Origin: Amblyomma americanum
Taxonomy: Eukaryota; Arthropoda; Arachnida; Ixodida; Ixodidae
Assembly (NCBI RefSeq): GCF_052857255.1
Contig: NC_135498.1
Location: forward strand, 83,166,639 to 83,230,638
DNA length: 64,000 nucleotides
Direction of reading: 5' to 3'
Below, one piece after another: positions 44,695 to 54,613 of this stretch. A program made the position numbers and the translations under genes. The first letter of the stretch is position 1; each line of letters opens with the position of its first letter. The notes under the pieces are model-generated. The model saw nothing but the letters and a program-made list of their open reading frames with translations, searched no databases and was not told the origin of the DNA.

Positions 44695-45950
44695 ACAAGC
44701 GTCAGGCCGTGACGTCACAGAGATGCGGCGGCGCTGGCGTCACCAGTGAGTTTCGTTGTGTAGACAAAAATCGGGACCTTCCGCATTGGATGCGCCACGC
44801 TTGCGTGTTTTTGGGCATAATTCACGGCGTGCCGACTAATCGTGGTGCGGTTAGATGAGCCGCCATGCAGAAGAAAGGAAGCGGCATAAGTTTCCACGAG
44901 TTTAGGGCACTCAGATAGGCGCGAAAGCTACGGGCAGGGGCCGAGAAGCAAGACAAGTTCGGCGACGGATTGGCTTCACGGCTAATTATTTGGCCTTTTC
45001 GGTTAATATAATGCGTTTATTCATTCAAATATAATAAGTTGGTCCCTGTCTCTGACTTCGCATCGCTGCTGTTCGGTCGCGTGGTGAACAGTGCAAAAAT
45101 CAAGTAACGCCTGCAAGTAACTCGTTCTCATTCTGCAGTGCTCTCAGCATAAGTTTAGGCGCGATATTCCGTGTGCTCTGGATCGTAAGTTGAACGCAGG
45201 GGGCCATTTTCAGATGCTGATCACCCGGAAAACGTCCCCAGCATCACTTCGCACGCAAAAAAAAAGACAAAAAGCTGTCGCCAGTCGGCTTCAGCGTTCA
45301 CACCGTGCCGCGCTTGAATAAGCACCGGACTCGGGTAGTAGCACGCACTGCGGTTTTTTCTCTCTTTTCATTTTCGCGAATTTCAACAAGTTTGTCGTTT
45401 CAACGCCTGTCCAACGACGCTAGATCTCGACAAAGTCGCGCAGTGTTATTTCCCAAATTATTTGAATTTTCACATTGTAGGTCGACCAGAACCTGGCGAA
45501 CCAGCAAATTCCATGCCAAAAGCCACTCCGACCAAGCAGAATGCGCACACATGAGTAAATTCTAAAATAAGTAGCAAATTTTGTTGCTTAGTAGAGTGAG
45601 CGTAAATTTCGTTTGGAGCTCGACGAAAATGTCTATGCATGTGCTCGTGCAGCACTCGGATCGCATTTGCGCTGTTCAAAGCACCTATATTGTTCATTAA
45701 TTTCCAAGGTCTCCGGAGTAAAGGGGCTCGGTGCAAATCGGAAGCACATTAGAAGGTTCGTCGTGTGAGAATGCTGATTCGTGTCGTGTATCGCGTCGTT
45801 CTATCTTGCACTAGCAATCGGATATGCTTTATCGGCCCATATGTTGAGAACTGTGGACGATTAGTTCCTCCCCATACCTCACGCTTTCATCCGCTGTAGC
45901 GCTGCGCTGTTAGTTGCCGCCAACTAACCACAGTTCCACCTTTGTTTACA
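44695..45950. other. no gene recognised
   Basis: Sequence between the inverted arms. TATAGACAAGCGTCA at 44696 is matched inverted at 45954-45969, so the mirror symmetry extends inside the arms. Nothing coding recognised. Confidence 0.4.
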
Positions 45951-45997
45951 AACATGACGCTTGTCTATATCCTGGCATAGCCGAGCTAAGCCACTGC

Positions 45998-46090
45998 CAA
46001 TTTTTTATGGGCCAATGACTCAGGATCCAAAAATTTATAGGGCGATGACTCAGGATCAAATTTTTTTTATAGGGCAGTGACTCAAGATTA
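45998..46090. repeat. three tandem ~30-bp units with TGACTCA
   Basis: The unit is roughly TTTTTATAGGGC.ATGACTCAGGATCAAA. TGACTCA (AP-1 consensus) occurs exactly at 46016-46022, 46046-46052 and 46078-46084. It lies between a family M-associated end (GGCATAGCCGAGCTAAGCCA) and the right PLE-type arm. Confidence 0.8.
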
Positions 46091-46282
46091 AAAATGTTCT
46101 TGCAATGCTTGTGCGTCATTGTCCCTGACCGCAAACTTTATAAATATGTTGCACTAGTTTTTTTCCGAAAAAAAGTTGAAAGTTCAGCAACCCTGCCCGT
46201 GTCGTTCTCCATTTTTCTGTTCCGTTGTCTTTTTTGCGCTGGTTTTAAGATCATAGCTTACCAACAAGCCCAAAAATAAGTA
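46087..46282 (-). repeat. PLE-type terminal arm, right, inverted
   Basis: Inverted partner of 44302-44501. See that entry for shared landmarks. Confidence 0.65.
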
Positions 46283-46377
46283 TTGCATATATATGGATGT
46301 TAAATTCAACTGCTCTGAACACACATTCCTTCCAGGCTCAAAACCACTCAGGATGGTGATCATGGGGACAGTTGCGG

Positions 46378-49300
46378 ATAGGATAGGATAACTTTATTGA
46401 GCAATAGCGCAAATGCTTTTATGCGGTTCAGATGAGTCCATCTCCGCAACGGTCGGTTGCCCTTATTCCAGGGCTCTGCTGGATGCTGCCGTCAGCTGAG
46501 CTCGTCGTATCAGACCGATGTGGTCATCGCGGCAGTCGCTGGATAGCATACCCTCCCATTGTTCCGCACTTGGGCTTGGTATAATTGGAACGACGTCGAC
46601 TTTATGGCATGCCAGTGTTATGTGATATATTGTAGGTTTTTCATGGCACCACGGACACTTGTTTTCGTAAAGTGTGGGGTGGATTTTACTTAGTGTGTTT
46701 AGGTTTGGATATGAACCCCGTTTGTAGTTGTCTCCATGTGACAGCCTCTTTGTTTAACGATTTGTGCGGTGGTGACTACTGCATCCTGCTGCCGTTGTAG
46801 TTGTTTAGTATAGCCGAGTATTCCTGAGGTACTGGCAGGGACTCCTCAAGGTCGTTGACGTTGGATGCTCGGTAGTTAGTATATCCTCGAGCTATCCTGT
46901 CCGCCTCTTGGTTTCTGCCACCTCCGTGTGCCCCGGTACCCAGATGATCTTTGATCGGTTCTGCATCTGTCTGTTGTGTCTTGCAGTCTACAGAGCGGTG
47001 TATACGGAGCGCTCTGTGCCGGACTCTGCCGCAAAGATAGTTGCGGCAGGCTGCTTGTGAGTCAGTAAGAATTGTCAGTGACCGCCCAATACGATAGCCC
47101 TCCGCTGCCACTAGAGCGACGGCCGCCTCTTCGGCCTCGGCTATCGTGCAGTCTTGCAATGAGGCGCTGGTAATCTCGTGTAATTCCGAGCTGACTACAA
47201 TTTCTACTGCGTTGTTGGTGTCTTATCCCCTGGTCATGGCGTATGTGGCAGCGTCCATGTACACTGTTGTATCCTGGGATGCGTGTGTTTTCTGCAAGCG
47301 GTCGGTCCTTGCCTCTCTGCGGTCTTTGTGGAGGTTGGGGTCCATATTTCTTGGTATAGGTGCCGCCCTGAGCGTACTGCGGTACTCATCGTGGATTGTT
47401 TCGGTTCTCAATATTTCCCGAATTTGCTCGCTATAGCCCAGTTTCTTTAACAGAACTCTGCCGCTGTGGGTCTGCTGCAGTCTGCGTATTTGGGCGACGT
47501 GCTGCGCATCCCGTAGTTATTTGAACGTGTTGAGCAGTCCCAAGGCTAAGAGCTTTTCACGTGAGGTGTTATGGGGTAGTCGAAGCGCAATTTTATTCGC
47601 TTTGCGTAAAATCGCGTCCACCTGTTGTATTTCACCCTTGATATGGTTGTAGTACGGGAGACTGTACGTCACCCGGCTGACCACTAGGCTCCTGGACAGC
47701 TTGAGTGCGTCTTCTTCGCGATGTCATGACGTCTATATGAAATGCGCGTAATCATGCGGGCCACTTGGAGTGTAGATGCATTTAATAGCGCAAGGTTGTG
47801 AGTACAGCGTTGATTTGACTGTATCCACGTCCCTAGGACTCGTATGAGTGTCTTCTCTGGTATTGGTTCTCCCTCGAGGTAGAGTTTTAGTCGAAGCTCT
47901 TTACTGGTAGGGATCGTTCGGCTCTGTTTTCCTCTCCACACCGGTAGGAGCTCACATTTTTCGATCGAGCACGCTATCCCTCTTGCTTTGACGTAGTTTT
48001 CCACGCAGGTGGCCGCTTCTTGTAGCCTATCCTCTTTCTCACAGAGTGAGCCCGTATTAGTTCATATGGTGATGTCGTCGGCATAAATGGCATGGTGCAT
48101 GCCATCGATTTCTTTTAGTGCCTCGCCAGACCGATCGTGGACAAGTTGAATAGCGTGGGGGAGATGACAGACCCTTGAGGTGTTCCCCTGTTAGGCGTTC
48201 AAAACTTCTCTGACCGAAGTTCAAAATTCTCCTATACCGATGGTTGCTGTTCTGTTTGATAGGAAGGCTTTGACGTAGCTGTGAATCCTTCGCCCGCTGT
48301 CCAGATCGTCCAGGCCCGTAAGGATTGTTTCGTGGCGCACCTTGTCAAAAGACCCTTTGATGTCCAGGGCCATTATTACGCTTTCTCCGTCCCTAGGAAC
48401 GCTCCAAAGTACTTCTTCATATAATTGAAGGAGTACGTCTTGGGTTGATAATTTTGTTTTAAACCCGAACATGCTGTGAGGGAATAGTTAGTTGTCTTCT
48501 ATGTAGTGTTGAAGTCTCAGCGTTACGATTCGCTCGTATAGTTTTCCCAGGCATGACCTAAGCGAGATCGGTCGGAGGTTTTCTATCTGCAGTTTCTTGC
48601 CTGGCTTGGGTATCATGACCACTTTGGCATGTTTCCACTCTTCGGGGGCTGTTTCAGCTTCCCAATGCTTGTTGACGAAATCGGTCAGTTGGGCGACCAG
48701 CTCATCACTGAGGTTGCGGATGAGTGCGTTGTTGATCTTATCCGCACCCGCGGCCGTATTTCTGGCGGCGTCTCTTATGGCCGCGTAAACCTCTTCTCGT
48801 GTGATGGGTCTGTCGAGATTATCGTTATTGTCTCCCCGCTACTCCCCTGTATAGCTCGGCGGGTTCGTGCTACCAAAGCTTTCTGTGCGCACTCTGTCCA
48901 GGAGTTCCGAGTCAGTGCCCTCGAATTGGTGAATCAACCGGTAGATGGCTTTGTTTTCTGCTTTTCTCTTAGTCGGATCAAGGAATGCTTTAAGGATATG
49001 CCAAGTCTGTGTCATGCTTAGCGTCCCATTAAGAGAATCGCTGAATTATCGCCAATTTTGTTTTGCCAGCTGTCTGGCGTATTCCTCTGCTTTCGCTGTA
49101 ATTTCGGCTATCTTAAGCTTGAGTTTCCTGTTATGTTTTTGTTCTTTCCATCTCCTGGTGAGACTGCGCCTAGCATCCCAGAGTTTTAGCAGCCGAGCAT
49201 CCACCTCTGGTGTTTGCGTCGTTCGGTTTATGCTTTTGGTGCACTTGTCTTGCGTATCCCTTAGCATGGTTCCCCATTCCTCTATCGACTGTATGCCATT

Positions 49301-49660
49301 CTCGCTAAGGTTGCTGTCGCATATGCATCTCGGAACGCATTCTAGTCCGTTATTTTTGCCGTGCCCAACTGGCGTCTCAGCCTGTCAGGTGTTACTGGCG
49401 TCTTGAGGATGTAGTGGTCACTGCCTGAACTTTCCAATAGGTTATCCCATTGTTCCGATTCCTCTTACGAATGTGAGGTCGGGGCAGGTGTCGATGCTGA
49501 CGCTATTTCCAACCCTGGTAAGGGTCGCTGCGTCGGTGAGTAGGTTGCAGTTGAAGTTATCCGAAACCTCGGGTAGTGCTTTGCCTGTAATGTTGGCTTT
49601 TTGGTGCCCCCACCTCTTGTCCATAGCGTTGATGTCCCCCAAGATGATTAGCGTATTGTT
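46378..49660 (-). mobile_element. I-like LINE, 5'-truncated, 3.3 kb
   Basis: On the minus strand, 49642 starts inside the APE endonuclease. RT follows (48.6-47.7 kb), then RNase H (47.4-46.8 kb), then a 3' UTR with an AATAAAG signal at about 46395 and a (ATCCT)n tail at 46378-46390. Short-repeat tails are usual for the I group. No target duplication is evident. Confidence 0.85.
46776..49642 (-). pseudogene. LINE ORF2 (endonuclease-RT-RNase H), broken
   Basis: GDINAMDKRWGHQ and PDLTFV near 49640-49450 are the last motifs of the endonuclease. A basic, coiled region (ARRSLTRRWKEQKHNRKLKLK) lies at 49267-49046. RT residues MALDIKGSFDKVRHE at 48380-48330 precede an intact YADD box at 48085-48074. 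The frame stops four codons later (ATC ACC ATA TGA). The thumb follows at 48004-47684. RNase H shows VYMDAATYA at about 47245 and AEAEEAAVALVAAEGYRI, LTILTDSQAA and NQEADRIARG at 47140-46880. At least four frame breaks. ORF2 makes the nick and primes cDNA synthesis at it. Confidence 0.88.
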
Positions 49661-49671
49661 TTAAAGCGAAA

Positions 49672-49800
49672 GCTTTACTGGCCGCAGGTTGAGTAGTTTC
49701 GCGTGATTCCTGGAGAGCCGTGCTGCCCATGCGCGAGGAGCAGTGACGATACACGGCGCATTTCTCTCTCTCTCTCTCCCTAGTCACAACTACGCATCCG
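49672..49800 (+). repeat. family M-related repeat, left part (split)
   Basis: TTAAAGCGAAAGCTTTACTGGCC marks the left end. The matching right part is at about 50380-50500. LINE and SINE fragments lie between, so the copy seems to have been interrupted. A (CT)n run ends this part. Confidence 0.45.
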
Positions 49801-49825
49801 CCACTAGTAGCACTGATCCACAGGT

Positions 49826-50092
49826 AGTAGTAGTAATAGTAGTAGAAAACATTTATTTCAAAAAGGTAGGATAGAGAGGCGAAAATACAGATTTTGGGTG
49901 GAATCCTTATTTCAGGACCCCAATGTCCACCGCAGTTGCTCTTGCTTGGGATTTCAGCTTTCGCTGCGTCGCCAAGTCAGAGCTGAGCAGGGCAGACTTC
50001 CACTGTTCCTCGGAGTGATGTTTGTCTAGTTCGGGGGGCTTGGGTTCTACAGGTGTTCCGCCGCTGCGCAGCGCTGCGCCTTTCCTCAAAAT
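49826..50092 (-). pseudogene. LINE 3' end (second I-like family)
   Basis: The minus-strand frame 50089-49907 reads PKPPELDKHHSEEQWKSALL then LKSQARATAVDIGVLK and stop, resembling the C-terminal tail of I-group ORF2. It is followed by a 3' UTR with GAAATAAATG and a (CTACTATTA)-type tail at 49826-49850. Everything upstream is missing. Confidence 0.6.
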
Positions 50093-50104
50093 GAAAGTTT
50101 CAAT

Positions 50105-50190
50105 TTTCAGTTTTCTCTTTCTTCCTTCCCTCCCATCTTTATCCCTTCCATTACGGCGCGGTTCGGGTGTCCACCGAGATATGTGAGACG
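50105..50190 (+). mobile_element. SINE tail fragment
   Basis: CTTTATCCCTTCCATTACGGCGCGGTTCGGGTGTCCA, followed by GAGATATGTGAGACGGTTACT, matches the 3' part of the long-tail SINE at 39140. The head is absent. Confidence 0.65.
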
Positions 50191-50379
50191 GTTACTCTGC
50201 TTTGCTCACCACCGCCGCCGTTTGGGATGACGTCACACCACGCTCCTCGTCGTTGCGCTCGCCTCCGCACGCTTCGATCGCCAGCAGCGTCGCATGCCTG
50301 ATAACATGTCGGAGGATTGAAAAGGAGAACTCGCTTGCGCCGCAACCACAGTTGTGTCGTCTTTAATGCGGCAACATCA

Positions 50380-50500
50380 TAGCTAGACAACCAGACTAGC
50401 CTGGACTTGCAATCAATATTAACCAAGGCTAACCATGCTATGCCTTAGCTTTCGCTACGTATATCCTGGCATAGCCGAGCTAAGCCACTGCCTATTTTTT
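50380..50500 (+). repeat. family M-related repeat, right part (split)
   Basis: CTAGACAACCAGACTAGCCT, ATTAACCAAGGCTAACCATG and TTAGCTTTCGCTACGTATAT match 44610-44698. The sequence then continues with CCTGGCATAGCCGAGCTAAG, shared with 45971-45990 and, more weakly, 56927-56946. Confidence 0.5.
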
Positions 50501-50802
50501 CGTTACTTTGTGGGCACCATGAAAAAGTTCAAAAAAATTTGCTCTTCTTTGCTTCGGCGGGCTATACACGTTGACGATGAATACACTTCCCCGGAGGCAT
50601 CTTGCAGGTGCCTTTTTAGAAGTCGCACAGCTGAAAAAGGTCGTGATTCGCCTCCCCATGCCTTTGTAAAAAGAAAAAAAAGGTTCAATGTGTGCGTGTA
50701 CGTACGTATTTAACATCCAATAATATTAAGAAAGCGGGGAACAGAAAACGATACACATTAGTACCACGAATGATGGTGCACTTGCTCTCTGCGCCCATAT
50801 AT

Positions 50803-50927
50803 TGCTACGTGACTGCCAGCCAAAGAATGAGACGAATTGACTGATGGCAACGAGGGTACTTAATGGCCGCTGGTCTAGCTCGAACGCTTCGTCCCATGAC
50901 ACTGCCAGCTTCGTCTTCTTCGTCACA
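50803..50927 (-). repeat. 3' LTR of the TRIM
   Basis: Shares ATGAGACG.(A/G)TTGACTGATGGCAA and CACTGCCAGCTTCGTCTT with 51353-51475, with about one difference in seven bases by eye. Divergence between LTRs suggests an old insertion. Confidence 0.85.
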
Positions 50928-51352
50928 CTACCCGGGGCCACCGAGCGATCGTCCAGATCGGTGACAAAGAGACACGCGAAATGGTGATGGGCTTCAGAAG
51001 ATGGTGGGACAGGAAGGCGAAAGTGTTGAGGTGCTGGCCGGCACGATGAAGGAGATGGCTGAATGACTTCTGGTCCGCGAAGCTTCTGGACCGTTGGTCA
51101 CTAGGAGCCTACGGCCGAGGCCCCAGGACGCGCCGAACGACATGGGCGGGGGAGAGTTGTCATCACGAATGGACAGCGTTCCGTGTCGGTGGGGTCGGTA
51201 GGCCAGGTCCTTGCGTCAGGTTCAGTCCGTTGTGTCGAGTGGTCTTGGCGGTGGGCGGGGCGGGGCCAAAAACTCACGACCGACGACCACGGCTGACGCA
51301 TGCGCCGCAGCTCCAGGACCAGGATGAGGATGTTCGCCGCACCTCCACCAAA

Positions 51353-51475
51353 TGTTACGTGATGGCCAGCCGAAGAATGAGACGGGTTGACTGATGGCAA
51401 TGAGGTGATTTAATGGACGCTGGCCAAGCACGAGCACCTTCCTACGCCACTGCCAGCTTCGTCTTATTGGTCACA
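51353..51475 (-). repeat. 5' LTR of the TRIM
   Basis: Direct partner of 50803-50927, adjacent to the primer-binding-site-like sequence at 51335-51350. Confidence 0.85.
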
Positions 51476-51479
51476 ATAT

Positions 51480-51570
51480 GATCTCTGAAGAACCAGCGCA
51501 AAAGGATAACGGACAAGAAAGAAGGAGGACGACTTATTTCTTGTTTGTTGCTCTTTTTTCTCTGGTTCTT
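51480..51570. repeat. PLE-type terminal arm fragment
   Basis: GATCTCTGAAGAACCAGCGC, AAAAGGATAACGGACAAGAA and AGAAGGAGGACGAC match 44338-44396. GGTTCTTCTGAGCT at 51552 is a short inverted echo of the same start, so this may be a tiny inverted remnant. The TRIM sits directly against it. Confidence 0.5.
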
Positions 51571-51645
51571 CTGAGCTCAGGGTGAACAATTCCGATGCAT
51601 TGCGAAGTTCTCTCTCTGAACTGTAACCTGTAGAAGATAAGATTG

Positions 51646-51731
51646 CATCCCCGAGCAGGATTCCAACCGGCGCGAGCGCAAACAGTATACTGTGTTTCCT
51701 TAAGCCTTAGAGACCACTTTTCCATCACCGG
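51646..51731 (-). pseudogene. tRNA-like sequence with long variable arm (Leu/Ser-type), decayed
   Basis: The minus strand reads GTGGTCTCTAAGGC (A-box-like), a long middle, then GCGCCGGTTGGAATCCTGC (B-box with one change) and CTCGGGG, which pairs with CCCCCGG at the 5' side except one position. The anticodon arm is not convincing. A tRNA pseudogene or tRNA-derived repeat is more likely than a working tRNA. Confidence 0.35.
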
Positions 51732-52012
51732 GGGCTCTCATGCTGGCTGGGTGCACAAACTGGTAGTCGCTTCTGCTAGTGTCGTAAATCGTCTTGCTTG
51801 TTTTCTACACATTAGTTAGGCGCATGCAAATCCTCGGCGGTAGTATTGCTGTCGTAAAGGCCGTGCATAAGAACGCTACAGCGAAAAGAAAAAACAAAGT
51901 GTGCCTATGTCATCAACGGCCGTTTTATATAGATGCACGCTAAGGTGAGAACGCGGCCTACGCGCCTAAAACTATCGATAGGGAAGAAGAGACCCAAGCA
52001 GCACTCGTAACC
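51732..52012. other. no recognisable feature
   Basis: Nothing recognised. Confidence 0.4.
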
Positions 52013-52092
52013 GGCCCAATATTGGAAATATATTGGCAAATGCTGGTGCTACAATGGACCAGTGTGAAACCATCTTCCTACAATGTTGGGCC
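52013..52092. repeat. 80-bp mini-hairpin repeat (MITE-like)
   Basis: Begins GGCCCAATATTGGA and ends TACAATGTTGGGCC, an inverted pair of about 12 bases with two mismatches. The inside repeats related words (ATATTGGCAAATGCTGGTGC, ACAATGGACC). Its small size and inverted ends suggest a non-autonomous DNA element. Confidence 0.5.
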
Positions 52093-53173
52093 ATATACAT
52101 GCGCAGCTTGGAGAGCGGGAGAACTTATTCAGGGCGCGTCTAAGAACGACGACAGCGAGGGACGCTGAACGTGCTGCGAGAGAAAGATAAGCCGCTTAAC
52201 GCGGCGGCTTGCAAATCCTCAAAAGGGCCGCGGAACGCCGAGCACGCAGCTCGCCTTGAAGAGAAGCGGCTGGTTGTGCGGCTCCTCAAGCCCAGAAAGC
52301 CGCTAGGGAAGCCATGCACGCTTCCCAGGCATAAGAATAGAAGCGGACGATGCCGGTGGCCCGTCCAGCACTCAAGTGACGAGGCATTCGAGTGCGGTTA
52401 GCACAGTAAGTGGTGTGTCGTAGAATACGCGCTTTTCTGCAATCGATTTAAGGCTTATGCCCACTAGCTGTGGACGAGGTGCTGGACACAAATTTTGTCG
52501 TTTTCTTCTGGTAAGAATCATCACACTTTGATACCTCCTGTGATCTCCATCTATCGTCCGCAGCTTCGCACAAGCGCGCAAGACACCCTGTCGGAAAAAA
52601 CAACAACATACAAGCGCGTGCCTGGAAACATCGCCTGAATCGTGAGTCAATATTCCGAGTGAGCCATCACCAATCGCGGCTGTGTTGACATTGTTCTTTG
52701 TCCTGGCCATGTGTCCAAACCATCAAATTCATTTTCTTTTCATCTTGGCAAGAATTTCTCACCTATTCGAAGCTTCGCAGTGGAAGCAACCAGCAATCTT
52801 GCAAAGTGGTATTAAGCTTCTGAAGTTACTATATTCTAACTCTGTTGTCACGCTTTGCGCAGAGGCTGAGTCGCATCCCATGAAGTCTTTTAGTCACGCC
52901 TGAACGACTATTAAAAGAAGAAGAATTGGAATGTTTCGGATACGTAGAAGAAGACGACGAGGACCTCTCGGGAGGCGAGAGAAGGAAGAACAGTGCAGCC
53001 GACAACACAGAAAATACAAGGGGAAACTTCTTCTTGTTGACCAGCTTTCTGGGGCTGTCTATAGACTAAAGGCACAGCTAAGGTAAGAAGATGATGGCGA
53101 AGGCGAAGTTCAAAACGACAGGCGAGTAAGGACAATTGCCAGTTACTAACCATACGGGCGTTAAAATATTGCA
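52093..53173. other. no gene recognised
   Basis: GC-rich open frame 52171-52401 (plus) is basic and lacks a known motif. The rest shows nothing. A possible branch site TACTAAC at 53140-53146 precedes the exon below. Confidence 0.4.
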
Positions 53174-53245
53174 GCTCAGGCGATTCAACCGCGACATGAT
53201 ACCAACTGGAACCCGCACTTGGTAGTGGTTGCTGCGCCAGCCGCA

Positions 53246-53486
53246 ATGGAGGGCGCGCCAGATGCCAGCGATGTTCGCCCCGTGGATCCCGCCATCACCC
53301 GAAGGCCCCAGAAAGTGCGCTTCACGCTTCCCGACGGGACCGTCGTCTCTCCCCAGAAAATGGAGCTGGTCCAGGCTGCAGGCCAGGCGCAGTTGGGCAG
53401 CGTAGCCCTCGGCGGAAAGCGCGCCGCCCAGGAGGACGACTGTCATTTTTCAGTCCTCGGAGTGAAACCCCAGGCGGTCATCAGGG
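53246..53486 (+). CDS. candidate gene, coding exon 1 of an unknown 156-residue protein
   Basis: ATG at 53246 sits in a good Kozak context (CCGCAATGG). The frame reads MEGAPDASDVRPVDPAITRR, QKVRFTLPDGTVVSPQKMEL and GKRAAQEDDCHFSVLGVKP, GC-rich at third positions, unlike the TE wreckage around it. A donor AGGG|GTAGTG at 53487 leaves phase 1. The same frame is open upstream to an acceptor-like ATATTGCAG at 53173 with a TACTAAC branch-like motif 27-33 bases before it, so a 5' leader exon or an upstream coding exon is possible. I do not recognise the family. A Lys/Arg-rich start and no membrane segment suggest a soluble protein. Confidence 0.5.
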
Positions 53487-53627
53487 GTAGTGAGTTTTCT
53501 GGCTTCGTTGAGTGGCGCGTTATTTCCCACTCAACTTGAGCAGAGCGCTTCCAAGCTTGTGTAGCTTGCCATATTCTAAATTTGCTGTCATGAAGCAGCT
53601 CACCAAATGCCGATGCAGTATATTCAT

Positions 53628-54613
53628 TTCCAGTGAAACAGCGCAACGGCACAAGGCCAGAGGACAAGAAAGGACGATACACAGCGCTGACTAACAACAG
53701 AATGTTTTATTCAGTGAGCCATGCTTATAAAGGCGCTAGGAACACTGAAAAAACAGAAAAACAGACAAAAAAACACACACAGAACCGTGACAGATATTCC
53801 TCCAACCAGGCACGTATATGATAACACAAGGCTAACACGTGTGCAAATATTCATGTTCTTTCTGCAAGATAGCGACAGAAAGGGTGCTTACGCACCTCTG
53901 ACCCATCTTCAAGATCTCAGACGCTTCGATAAGTTCTCTAGTCAGCTGATCTTTGTGTCTATCAACAATTCTGCTTTTGTCATACAGAGGCTGGCGGGAA
54001 CAATCACGACAGTGAACACCAATGTGGCGGGCAGCGTTTTTGACATCATTTTTGTGCTCCCTCAGCCTATCGTTCAAACAACGACCAGTTTGTCCAACAT
54101 ATGCACCACCACAACTCAAAGGGATCGAATAAACCAGGTTCTCTGCGCACTTCACAAATTTTACCTCATGCTTTTTTGTGCAGATGGGTTCACCTTCATT
54201 TGACTTTTTGGGGCCATTTACACGCGCGCACAGACTTCTCAATTTCACAGGAGCTGAAAAGACAACATCTACTCCGGCTCTCTTACCAATTCTTTTCAAA
54301 TTATGCGATACAACATGAATGTAGGGTATCACAGACACATTTTTTCTACTGGTACTATGGTCGACAGCGGCAGAAAGTTTTAACTTTTTCAGCATCCCCT
54401 CCGCTACAGCTGCTAAGACGTTGAGGGGGTATCCTGCAGTAACGAGCCTCTGAACCTGATAATAAAAACTTTTGGCAGTCCTGGCTCACTGAATAAAACA
54501 TTCTGTTGTTAGTCAGCGCTGTGTATCGTCCTTTCTTGTCCTCTGGCCTTGTGCCGTTGCGCTGTTTCACTGGAAATCATGTCAGACCAACGTGCCCATC
54601 AGTTATTGTTGTA
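53628..54613 (-). mobile_element. Penelope-like element with perfect 94-bp inverted ends, in the intron
   Basis: Inverted arms 53628-53721 and 54482-54575 are identical over 94 bases (edges TTCCAGTGAAACAGCGC and TGGCTCACTGAATAAAAC). A 12-bp target duplication CAGTATATTCAT lies at 53616-53627 and 54614-54625. About 38 bases sit between the right arm and the right target copy. The body is a truncated PLE ORF on the minus strand. The perfect arms point to a recent insertion. Confidence 0.93.
53832..54395 (-). CDS. PLE C-terminal region with GIY-YIG endonuclease (5'-truncated ORF)
   Basis: The 187-residue open frame begins in the linker (KKLKLSAAVDHSTSRKN), passes KRIGKRAGVDVVFSAPVKL, then NLVYSIPLSCGGAYVGQTGR, the GIY-YIG core (here AYVG), CLNDRLREH, and a CCHH-like HIGVHCRDC segment. 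It ends at a natural-looking stop. The catalytic Arg in CLNDRLREH is present. All RT is missing, so the copy cannot move by itself. The nuclease nicks the target for priming. Unlike most TE frames here it has no internal break. Confidence 0.85.
   Translation of the reverse strand: MLKKLKLSAAVDHSTSRKNVSVIPYIHVVSHNLKRIGKRAGVDVVFSAPVKLRSLCARVNGPKKSNEGEPICTKKHEVKFVKCAENLVYSIPLSCGGAYVGQTGRCLNDRLREHKNDVKNAARHIGVHCRDCSRQPLYDKSRIVDRHKDQLTRELIEASEILKMGQRCVSTLSVAILQKEHEYLHTC

Larger units (their letters stand above)
50803..51475 (-). mobile_element. TRIM: LTR retrotransposon in miniature, 673 bp
   Basis: Two direct repeats of 125 bp (50803-50927) and 123 bp (51353-51475) flank a 425-bp interior. On the minus strand each LTR starts TGTGAC and ends GT(A/C)GCA or GTAACA, so TG...CA ends. 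The 5' LTR is followed after two bases by TGGTGGAGGTGCGGCG, a tRNA-primer-binding-site-like sequence starting with TGG. A 4-bp duplication ATAT lies at 50799-50802 and 51476-51479, the size made by Gypsy-type integrases. The interior has no meaningful ORF, so mobilisation would need an autonomous partner. The purine tract before the 3' LTR is weak. Confidence 0.85.

Noticed and set aside
47146..49406. Plus-strand open frames of 96-153 codons
   Set aside because: They mirror the minus-strand LINE ORF2, whose motifs (YADD, RNase H) explain the openness.
49672..50500. A CRISPR-like or short regularly spaced array
   Set aside because: Repeats here differ in length and spacing and resolve into nested transposon fragments. 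The genome is eukaryotic.
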